Positions 1 to 5,406 of a stretch of 6,725 nucleotides of DNA are shown in pieces. Position numbers and translations under genes: made by a program. The DNA lies in assembly GCA_027083715.1 (NCBI GenBank), contig JALWNR010000158.1:1-6725 (forward strand), given 5' to 3'. The notes beneath the pieces are model-generated. The model had not been told where the DNA came from, made no database searches, and saw only the letters and a program-made list of their open reading frames with translations. Each line of letters begins with the position of its first letter. The first letter of the stretch is position 1. The stretch is from Bacteroidales bacterium (GTDB lineage: Bacteria > Bacteroidota > Bacteroidia > Bacteroidales > NBLH01).

Positions 1-1906
1 CTTTTAATCCTTTTACATTTTCGACCAGACTGGTTTGATATTTTATGGCTGTAGGAATGATATGATTAATTGCCAAATCTCCTAGAACTCTTGACTCGAT
101 TTGTATTTTTTTTGTATAATTTTCTACACGCACTTCAAAACGAGCTTCTAGTTCACGTTTACTTAAAACTTCGTTTTCTTCAAAAAGCTGAATGGTTTTG
201 TCCGAAATATAAGCTTTATATGCTTCAATAGCACTTTTTACATTGGTTAAACCACGTTTTGCTGCTTCTTCTTCCCACTCTTTGCTGTATCCGTTTCCTT
301 CAAAACGCACTTTTCTAGAGTATTTTATATATTCACGTAATATTTGAAATATAGCTTCATCTTTTTTAAGCCCTTTATTTTCAATAAGTTCATCCACTTC
401 TTTTTTGAATTTCTTTAATTGGTCAGCCATTGCCGTATTCAAAACAATCATTGGCGAAGCACAGTTTTCGTCAGAGCCTACGGCACGAAACTCAAAGCGG
501 TTTCCCGTAAATGCAAAAGGCGAAGTTCTATTTCTATCGGTATTATCCAATAGTATTTCAGGTATTTTGCCTATATTAAGTTTTAACTCGGTTTTTTCAT
601 CGGGTGTCATTTTTCCTTTTGGAACAGATTTTTCCAAGTCATCTAACATTTCGGTTAGTTTCTTGCCAATAAAAACAGAAATTATTGACGGTGGTGCTTC
701 ATTAGCTCCTAATCTGTGCTGATTACCTGCCGACATAATACTGGCACGCAAAGCATCTGAATGGTCGTAAACTGCTTTAATTGTATTTACTAAGAAAGTA
801 AGGAATTGCAGGTTGCCTTTCGGGTTTTTACCGGGAGCTAATAAGTTTACACCTGTATCTGTTGCCATCGACCAGTTGTTGTGTTTTCCTGAGCCGTTGA
901 TTCCCGCAAAAGGTTTTTCGTGTAATAACGCAGTAAAATAATGTCTTTTGGCAATTTTTTTTATCAAATCCATCAATAATTGATTATGGTCAACTGCCAG
1001 ATTTGTTTCTTCAAAAATAGGAGCACATTCAAATTGGTTTGGAGCTACCTCATTATGGCGTGTTTTTAAAGGGATACCAAGTTTATGAGCTTCAATTTCC
1101 AAATCTTTCATAAATGCAGCCACTCGTTCTTTAATTGAACCAAAGTAATGATCGTCTAATTGTTGGTCTTTGGCTGATGTATGCCCCATTAAGGTACGGT
1201 TGGTAAGACTTAAATCGGGTCTTGCTTGATATAATGCAGTATCTATTAGAAAATATTCTTGCTCCCAACCTAAGGTTGAAATTACTTTTGTAACATTTTT
1301 ATCAAAATACTGACACACATCAACTGCTGCTTTATCGAGTTCGTTTAATGCACGTAAAAGAGGTGCTTTATAATCCAATGCTTCACCTGTGTAAGAAACA
1401 AAGATGGTGGGGACACAAAGGGTGTTTCCTACTACAAATGCCGGCGATGAAGGATCCCATGCAGTATATCCGCGTGCTTCAAACGTATTACGGATTCCTC
1501 CACTCGGAAAGCTTGATGCATCAGGCTCTTGTTGAGCTAATAATTTACCGTCGAAACTTTCAAAAGGACGACCTTCAAGGTCAATTTCAAAAAAAGCATC
1601 GTGTTTTTCTGCTGTAGCATCGGTTAACGGATGAAACCAGTGGGTGTAGTGAGTTGCTCCTCGGCTGATAGCCCATTCTTTCATGCTAACAGCAACCTGA
1701 TCGGCTACTTTCCGGTCAATGCCGGTTCCTTCTTTCATCGCTTTTTCAACGCTTTTGAATGCCTCTTTTGAAAGATACTTCTTCATTTTAGACATATCAA
1801 ACACATTGATACCAAAATAGTCGGATGCTTTTAACGAAGGGTAAACTACTTTTTGTGCTTGACGTGAAAATAATTCTTGTAATGCTTTAAATCTAATTGT
1901 TGCCAT
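1..1906 (-). CDS. glnN: Type III glutamine synthetase GlnN (C-terminus beyond left edge)
   Basis: This enzyme condenses ammonia with glutamate using ATP to make glutamine in the cytoplasm. The frame is open without a stop from the ATG at 1906 to the window edge, giving 635 codons. The family is usually about 730 residues, so roughly the last 95 are missing. The protein starts MATIRFKALQELFSRQAQK, typical of GSIII. Visible signatures are STLGWEQEYF (about residues 210-219), NGSGKHNNWS (about 337-346, a substrate and nucleotide site), and RNRTSPFAFTGNRFEFRA (about 458-475). Near the edge GDLAINHIIPTAIKYQ and ENVKGLK match the conserved C-terminal part of GSIII. GSIII forms double-hexamer rings and is the main glutamine synthetase in many Bacteroidota. 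It has its own promoter and could also receive read-through from the zinc-knuckle gene, which ends 141 bp upstream. No frameshift or missing motif was seen in the visible part. Confidence 0.97.
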   Translation of the reverse strand, partial: MATIRFKALQELFSRQAQKVVYPSLKASDYFGINVFDMSKMKKYLSKEAFKSVEKAMKEGTGIDRKVADQVAVSMKEWAISRGATHYTHWFHPLTDATAEKHDAFFEIDLEGRPFESFDGKLLAQQEPDASSFPSGGIRNTFEARGYTAWDPSSPAFVVGNTLCVPTIFVSYTGEALDYKAPLLRALNELDKAAVDVCQYFDKNVTKVISTLGWEQEYFLIDTALYQARPDLSLTNRTLMGHTSAKDQQLDDHYFGSIKERVAAFMKDLEIEAHKLGIPLKTRHNEVAPNQFECAPIFEETNLAVDHNQLLMDLIKKIAKRHYFTALLHEKPFAGINGSGKHNNWSMATDTGVNLLAPGKNPKGNLQFLTFLVNTIKAVYDHSDALRASIMSAGNQHRLGANEAPPSIISVFIGKKLTEMLDDLEKSVPKGKMTPDEKTELKLNIGKIPEILLDNTDRNRTSPFAFTGNRFEFRAVGSDENCASPMIVLNTAMADQLKKFKKEVDELIENKGLKKDEAIFQILREYIKYSRKVRFEGNGYSKEWEEEAAKRGLTNVKSAIEAYKAYISDKTIQLFEENEVLSKRELEARFEVRVENYTKKIQIESRVLGDLAINHIIPTAIKYQTSLVENVKGLK

Positions 1907-1936
1907 AATAAATCATTAAATTAATACCTGATGATG

Positions 1937-1966
1937 CAAAAATAGTGATTATTTTTAATATGGCAA
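1937..1966 (-). promoter_or_regulatory. Predicted Bacteroidota-type promoter of glnN
   Basis: Read on the minus strand, TATTTTTG (1944-1937) matches the Bacteroidota -7 consensus TAnnTTTG. A TTG (1966-1964) lies 19 bases further upstream, in the place of the -33 element. Transcription would start near 1930 and leave a leader of about 25 bases before the ATG at 1906. The leader has no strong Shine-Dalgarno sequence, which is usual in this phylum. The call rests on motif matching and spacing alone. Confidence 0.6.
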
Positions 1967-1970
1967 TATT

Positions 1971-2024
1971 TTTTAAGGGGTATTTGTTAAATTAATATGT
2001 TTTTATCTGCAATACCCCTTAAAA
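1971..2024. repeat. Perfect 14-bp inverted repeat upstream of the glnN promoter
   Basis: TTTTAAGGGGTATT at 1971-1984 is the exact reverse complement of AATACCCCTTAAAA at 2011-2024, with 26 bases between. The inner arm ends five bases upstream of the -33 element of glnN. The arms are about 40 bp apart centre to centre, close to four helical turns. It could be a two-site operator or activator site for nitrogen control. It could also be a hairpin that ends or attenuates transcription from the zinc-knuckle gene, which stops 23 bp upstream. No T-run follows the second arm on either strand, so a classical intrinsic terminator is less likely. Function is inferred; the repeat is directly visible. Confidence 0.7.
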
Positions 2025-2047
2025 TATCATGTATGTGTATGATAAAA

Positions 2048-2476
2048 TTAAAAACCCAGAAAATTTATATATTTATCTTTATCTTTTCCATACGCTTCAT
2101 ATTTTTCTCCATGAAGTTTATAGGTGGCATGTTCGCCTGCTATATTTGAAAATAATATGATAAATTCCTTACCCCCTTCTTCCATAATAACTTTCACCAA
2201 ATTTAGGTTAAGATCTTCAGCTGCTAGATTAGAATGACAAATAGGGCAGTAAAATCCTATTTTTTGACCTTTTTTGTATTGTACCAAGTCGTGTTTTTTT
2301 ACTTGGTAATTACCTAATTCGTTGCTAAATAGTAATAAGCCTTTTTGTTGTTTATCTACTTTTGCTGATAGTACAATTTTACTTCCAATATTCAGATAGC
2401 TTTTGCATTTTGGGCATTTATAATTGATTTCCATAATGTGATGTTTTAATGATTTTGAACCTTGTAAGTTAATCAT
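2048..2476 (-). CDS. Uncharacterised small protein with two zinc-knuckle units
   Basis: I cannot assign a function. The 142-residue product has no signal peptide or membrane segment and is probably cytoplasmic. It has two CxxC pairs, CPKC at residues 21-24 and CPIC at 77-80, which together could bind one zinc ion as a zinc ribbon. The two halves look alike: each starts C-P-x-C-x-S-x-L and about 28-31 residues later reaches LFSN followed by a glycine (LFSNELG, LFSNIAG), then a lysine and histidine. This suggests an internal duplication. The end is lysine- and tyrosine-rich and stops at INFLGF. Coordinates use the first ATG. The ATG at 2434 (residue 15, MEINYKCPKC) is at least as plausible, because the first 14 residues lie outside the repeats. 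Neither start has a clear ribosome binding site. The gene lies 141 bp upstream of glnN on the same strand and diverges from the LuxE-like gene. No TAnnTTTG motif was found upstream. Confidence 0.8.
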   Translation of the reverse strand: MINLQGSKSLKHHIMEINYKCPKCKSYLNIGSKIVLSAKVDKQQKGLLLFSNELGNYQVKKHDLVQYKKGQKIGFYCPICHSNLAAEDLNLNLVKVIMEEGGKEFIILFSNIAGEHATYKLHGEKYEAYGKDKDKYINFLGF

Positions 2477-2514
2477 TTTTTAGGAAAAAAGGAAATTTTA
2501 TAACTTGAATTTAC

Positions 2515-2541
2515 TAGATATTAAGCACTCCTATATATCTA
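2515..2541. repeat. 7-bp inverted repeat between the divergent genes, possible operator
   Basis: TAGATAT (2515-2521) and ATATCTA (2535-2541) are exact reverse complements separated by 13 bases. The arm centres are 20 bp apart, about two helical turns, as expected for a dimeric regulator. The site lies about 40 bp upstream of the zinc-knuckle start and 15 bp upstream of the -7 motif of the LuxE-like gene, so it could control either. The arms are AT-rich and short, so chance is a real alternative. Confidence 0.3.
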
Positions 2542-2556
2542 ATTGTTTATTTATTG

Positions 2557-2564
2557 TACTTTTG
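2557..2564 (+). promoter_or_regulatory. Predicted -7 motif for the LuxE-like gene
   Basis: TACTTTTG matches the Bacteroidota TAnnTTTG consensus. Transcription would start near 2571, leaving only about 8-10 bases before the ATG at 2579. No good -33 TTG is present at the usual spacing. The motif helps decide the start: the upstream in-frame TTG at 2543 would lie before the predicted transcript, so the ATG at 2579 (or 2582) is preferred. Confidence 0.45.
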
Positions 2565-2578
2565 CAGATATTTTAATT

Positions 2579-3571
2579 ATGATGAATATTACACAATATA
2601 TACATAGTATATTTCAGATAAAAACGGAAAAAGATTTTGAAACTTTATGTTTGCAAGTTTTCCATTTTCAATACGAAAATAATCCTGTTTATAGGAAATA
2701 TGTAGATTTATGTGAGAAAGATTTGAAAAAAATCAAAAGTTTAGAAGATATTCCTTTTTTACCCATTGAATTTTTTAAAAATTATCGCATTATTACCGGA
2801 GAAAAACAAGAGCAAATTACGTTTTTAAGTAGTGGGACTACGGGTAGTGTGTTAAGCAAGCATTATGTTGTTGATTTGGATATTTACCGTAAAAGTTTTT
2901 TAAAAGCTTTTGAACTTTTTTACGGAAACATTAAAGATTTTGTGGTTTTAGCACTATTGCCTAATTATCTGGAACGCAAAGGCTCATCTTTAGTTTTTAT
3001 GGTGGAAGAACTTATCCGTCGCACTAATAATTCGCATAGTGGATTTTATTTATATAATCACAATGAGTTATTGCAGAAAATAGATTTCCTGAAAACATCA
3101 AATAAAAAAGTCTTACTGATTGGGGTAAGCTATGCACTATTGGATTTACCGGTAACTAAAATTGACACTTTTAAAAATGTATTGATTATGGAAACCGGCG
3201 GTATGAAAGGCAGACGCAGGGAAATGACCAAAAAAGAACTTCATACTGCATTATGCAAGAAATTTGGTGTTCAGGAAATACACTCTGAATACGGTATGAC
3301 TGAACTGCTATCGCAAGCCTATTCAAAGGGTAATGGAATTTATCAATCTCCTCCCTGGATGAAAATATTAATTCGTGATACATATGATCCATATGGGTAT
3401 ATACCTTCCGGCAGGAGTGGAGGTATCAACGTAATAGACCTTGCCAATATTTATTCTTGTTCTTTTATCGAAACTAAAGATATTGGTAAATTACATTCCG
3501 GTGGAAGTTTTGAGGTGCTCGGACGTTTTGATAATAGTGATATCAGGGGGTGTAATTTGTTGGTGAATTAA
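2579..3571 (+). CDS. LuxE-like acyl-protein synthetase / acyltransferase of the ANL fold
   Basis: From the ATG at 2579 the product is 330 residues, close to the LuxE family (about 370). LuxE proteins adenylate a fatty acid with ATP and take it onto a cysteine as a thioester. Visible ANL motifs are the phosphate loop SSGTTGS (about residues 84-90), METGGMKGRR (about 205-214), and SEYGMTEL (about 236-243), which matches the acyl-adenylate motif. The C-terminus reads GRFDNSDIRGC and ends five residues after that cysteine (residue 325). LuxE of luminous bacteria also uses a cysteine near its C-terminus for acyl transfer. There is no reductase (LuxC) or luciferase gene in the window, so a role in light production is not suggested. 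The substrate is unknown. No signal peptide or membrane segment was seen, so it is probably cytoplasmic. It is likely a single-gene transcript, with a promoter motif just upstream and a terminator directly at its stop. Confidence 0.87.
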   Translation: MMNITQYIHSIFQIKTEKDFETLCLQVFHFQYENNPVYRKYVDLCEKDLKKIKSLEDIPFLPIEFFKNYRIITGEKQEQITFLSSGTTGSVLSKHYVVDLDIYRKSFLKAFELFYGNIKDFVVLALLPNYLERKGSSLVFMVEELIRRTNNSHSGFYLYNHNELLQKIDFLKTSNKKVLLIGVSYALLDLPVTKIDTFKNVLIMETGGMKGRRREMTKKELHTALCKKFGVQEIHSEYGMTELLSQAYSKGNGIYQSPPWMKILIRDTYDPYGYIPSGRSGGINVIDLANIYSCSFIETKDIGKLHSGGSFEVLGRFDNSDIRGCNLLVN

Positions 3572-3607
3572 ACCGAAGGCTTGCATTATGGCAAACTTTC
3601 GGTTTAA
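3568..3607. terminator. Bidirectional terminator between convergent genes
   Basis: Arms at 3568-3584 (TTAAACCGAAGGCTTGC) and 3591-3607 (GCAAACTTTCGGTTTAA) pair over 17 positions with one G-U pair and one mismatch, around a six-base loop. The left arm includes the stop codon of the LuxE-like gene, and the right arm ends three bases before the stop of the peptidase gene. It fills nearly the whole 39-bp gap, as expected for a shared terminator. Downstream T-runs are short on both strands: the plus side is AT-rich with TTATTTTATT. Confidence 0.8.
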
Positions 3608-3610
3608 AAA

Positions 3611-4717
3611 TTATTTTATTCCTAGTTTCTTTTTTAATTCTTTCGGAACGGCATTTTTATGAACCAAAATGGCAAGTGTTTTTAGCTGAACAAACCATTT
3701 CGACATATAAAGATAACCACCGTATTTATTGGAATTTTTACCCCATGAATTTTTTGTAAGGTAAAAAATGGTTCCGTTTTTGTCCTTTGCCAAACCGGTT
3801 AAATGCATTAAGTGATCATCAGTAGTTGTTTGATTATCAAAAGTTTTTTCTCGCATGTCCTCTATGCCATTAATAATTATACCATCCGAATCATCCAAAG
3901 ATAAAACAGCCGTTCCGTTTTGGTGGCTAAAATCATCTTCGCTTACATCTCCATCCCAATCTACAGAGTAGCCATTATTCAAGGCATAATCAATAATGCT
4001 CATTAAATCACCAACCGGCACATTGTAGTACAAATCGTGCGACCAGTTATCCGGTAATTCTAAGACCACCTTTTGATAATACGGATAAGTTTTATATGAT
4101 GTAAACTCCACATAATCATCAGGATTAAAGCCTACAATCTGACTTGCAAATTGTTGTGGAGTATATGTTTTACCTTTATATTTAAACGTTTCGGGCTTTT
4201 TACCCAAATAATTATCCAAAATAGCATTAAACGAAGGTAACCACACATCTGAAATCGGGCGCATTTTACTCTTCAACAATCCTTGCAACATACCGTTTAA
4301 AACAGCAAACATTTCTTCGTGATTATGTGTTTTTGTCCCATAATTTAAGCCCGGATACACTTCTTCCGGTACTAGTCCAAATTTACGCACGGAGTTTAAT
4401 ACATCGTGAGCCTGTCCGCCTTCTGAGAAATTTGCTTTCCCGTGATAGCGTATATATTTTACCGCCTTTTCCGTATAGACGTTATGTACTGTGTACATTT
4501 CCGACAAGTCAAACAATCCTTTCCCCTGCCGCAATGCTTCACTTTCGATGAATGATGTAGTTGCAAAACACCAGCAAGTTCCTGTTCTTCCTTGACTTTT
4601 TACAGGGCTTGCCTTAACCTGTTTAATAATGCTAAAATCAGGATGATATTGTGCTGCAGTGTTTCCTGTAAAAGCTAAAAACAGCCCGATGATAAGCCAT
4701 AAACGAATATGTTTCAT
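3611..4717 (-). CDS. Secreted C1-family cysteine peptidase, bleomycin hydrolase/PepC type
   Basis: This is a papain-fold peptidase of 368 residues. Residues 1-22 form a signal peptide: a basic start (MKHIR), a hydrophobic core (LWLIIGLFLAF) and a cleavage site after TAA before Q23. The mature protein is therefore exported, probably to the periplasm. The catalytic residues are readable: Q42 (oxyanion hole) and C48 in SQGRTGTCWCF, H302 in DDHLMHLTG, and N323 in LTKNSWG. The nucleophile-to-histidine distance is about 254 residues, against about 134 in papain. That fits the bleomycin hydrolase/PepC branch, which carries a large insertion and acts mainly as an aminopeptidase. A second cysteine (C50) lies two residues after the nucleophile. 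Bleomycin hydrolase and PepC themselves are cytoplasmic, so the signal peptide marks a distinct exported form. The substrate is unknown. The gene stands alone with its own promoter motifs and ends at the shared terminator. Confidence 0.92.
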   Translation of the reverse strand: MKHIRLWLIIGLFLAFTGNTAAQYHPDFSIIKQVKASPVKSQGRTGTCWCFATTSFIESEALRQGKGLFDLSEMYTVHNVYTEKAVKYIRYHGKANFSEGGQAHDVLNSVRKFGLVPEEVYPGLNYGTKTHNHEEMFAVLNGMLQGLLKSKMRPISDVWLPSFNAILDNYLGKKPETFKYKGKTYTPQQFASQIVGFNPDDYVEFTSYKTYPYYQKVVLELPDNWSHDLYYNVPVGDLMSIIDYALNNGYSVDWDGDVSEDDFSHQNGTAVLSLDDSDGIIINGIEDMREKTFDNQTTTDDHLMHLTGLAKDKNGTIFYLTKNSWGKNSNKYGGYLYMSKWFVQLKTLAILVHKNAVPKELKKKLGIK

Positions 4718-4742
4718 AATCTTTTATTTTTATTGTGATATA

Positions 4743-4768
4743 CAAATGTACAATATTAATCAAAGATA
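4743..4768 (-). promoter_or_regulatory. Two candidate -7 motifs for the peptidase gene
   Basis: On the minus strand TACATTTG (4750-4743) and TATCTTTG (4768-4761) both match TAnnTTTG. The nearer one would give a leader of about 18-20 bases before the ATG at 4717 and is preferred. Neither has a clear TTG at the usual -33 distance, so this is a motif-level call. Confidence 0.4.
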
Positions 4769-4790
4769 ATAAAATTAACCCGTATTATTC

Positions 4791-5333
4791 CAGGGCAATT
4801 GGTTTTAAAAATATATGCGTTAACCGCAATAATTCATGAAATTCTTTTTATGCAGATACAAAGCCTGTTCCGATTTATCGGAAGCACCGAATTCCGCCGA
4901 CATATCTTTATATTTTTTACAAGCTACGCTTGTAAAGAGAAAAGTTCAAGGAATTCGTAACGAAGTAGATACGTGAAGAGAATTTCAAGCAACACCCAAC
5001 CTTTAGCCTCATGAGCCGAAGGCGAATAAATTTGAGAGCGTTTATTTTGTAATAAATCCAGCTTAATGTGTTGCTAACAAAGGTATTACAATACAGCTAT
5101 GACAAAAGCGGTGAACTGCGAAGCACCTCACCGAAGGTAATTTTGCGGGTTAAGTCCGTAGGACTGGTATAATTTAGCACCGGATGTAATACTGATAAAA
5201 AATAAAAGAAACAGGTATTATACCGATGGTATTTTGTTCGTGTTTTGACGATATACCTATGATTTACATCATGGGCTAAAATATGCAAACCTACGGTTTT
5301 TCTTAAATAAATATTTAAAAAGCAATTGCCCTG
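4791..5333. mobile_element. Candidate MITE-like or REP-like non-coding element with inverted ends
   Basis: CAGGGCAATTG at 4791-4801 is the exact reverse complement of CAATTGCCCTG at 5323-5333. Just inside, both ends continue with a similar T-run then A-run (GTTTTAAAAATAT against CTTTTTAAATATT). The 543 bp between contain no transposase. They hold many small hairpins, including TTCCGAT/ATCGGAA (4868-4883), TTTACAAGC/GCTTGTAAA (4916-4936), TTTATT/AATAAA (5041-5056), CGGTGA/TCACCG (5109-5133), AGTCC/GGACT (5153-5165), ATACC/GGTAT (5220-5232) and AAACC/GGTTT (5287-5299). Two 8-bp longer-range pairs enclose some of them: 4888-4895 with 4950-4957, and 4988-4995 with 5068-5075. No target-site duplication was recognised at the ends. 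Mobility is inferred. The alternatives are a structured non-coding RNA, a cluster of terminators, or an intergenic region with chance inverted ends. Confidence 0.35.
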
Positions 5334-5347
5334 CCGATTGCTCTTTT
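5317..5347 (-). terminator. Possible terminator of the YihY gene
   Basis: Read on the minus strand, AGCAAT (5342-5337) pairs with ATTGCT (5326-5321) around a ten-base GC-rich loop, and the second arm runs directly into TTTT. A flanking AAAA can pair with that T-run. The site is 60-90 bases after the YihY stop at 5407. The stem is short and AT-rich, so it would be weak. It overlaps the right inverted end of the MITE-like element, which may be its real explanation. Confidence 0.35.
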
Positions 5348-5406
5348 GGTTTGGGCTTGTTTTTTTAATGTAACAACACAAAGAAAATCCGTAGTAGTTA
5401 TGAAAG

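Larger units (their letters stand above)
4718..5406. other. Intergenic region without a credible gene, rich in palindromes
   Basis: This 689-bp stretch separates the peptidase gene from the YihY gene. The left end (4718-4790) holds the peptidase promoter. Positions 4791-5333 form the MITE-like element described separately. The right end (5334-5406) holds part of a hairpin, a seven-T run near 5360, and the stop-proximal region of the YihY gene. A minus-strand open frame at 5097-5381 is judged not to be a gene: it crosses the right end of the element, includes several palindromes, and resembles no known domain. Confidence 0.65.

Noticed and set aside
405..722. Plus-strand open frame opposite glnN, and another at 1348-1617
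   Set aside because: Both lie inside the continuous, strongly conserved glnN frame on the other strand and resemble no protein family.
2543..2581. TTG at 2543 as an earlier start for the LuxE-like protein
   Set aside because: The added residues run through the predicted -7 promoter motif (2557-2564) and are not part of the domain. The ATG at 2579 is a better start.
3186..3392. Minus-strand open frame inside the LuxE-like gene, and a plus-strand frame at 4327-4551 inside the peptidase gene
   Set aside because: Each lies antisense to a gene with clear catalytic motifs, and neither has a domain or start signal of its own.
2579..3571. Part of a bioluminescence (lux) operon
   Set aside because: Only a LuxE-like domain is present, with no luxA, luxB, luxC or luxD nearby. 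Stand-alone LuxE-domain proteins are common in Bacteroidota.
4994..5155. Integron attC-like boxes, ACCCAAC at 4994-5000 and GTTAAGT at 5149-5155
   Set aside because: They match the degenerate RYYYAAC and GTTRRRY consensus but are not complementary to each other. The spacing is long (162 bp), and there is no integrase or gene cassette.
5097..5381. A 94-codon minus-strand open frame
   Set aside because: It crosses the right inverted end of the MITE-like element and includes several palindromes. The translation is rich in Y, H, R and N with no recognisable domain. It is best explained as a chance frame in a repeat.
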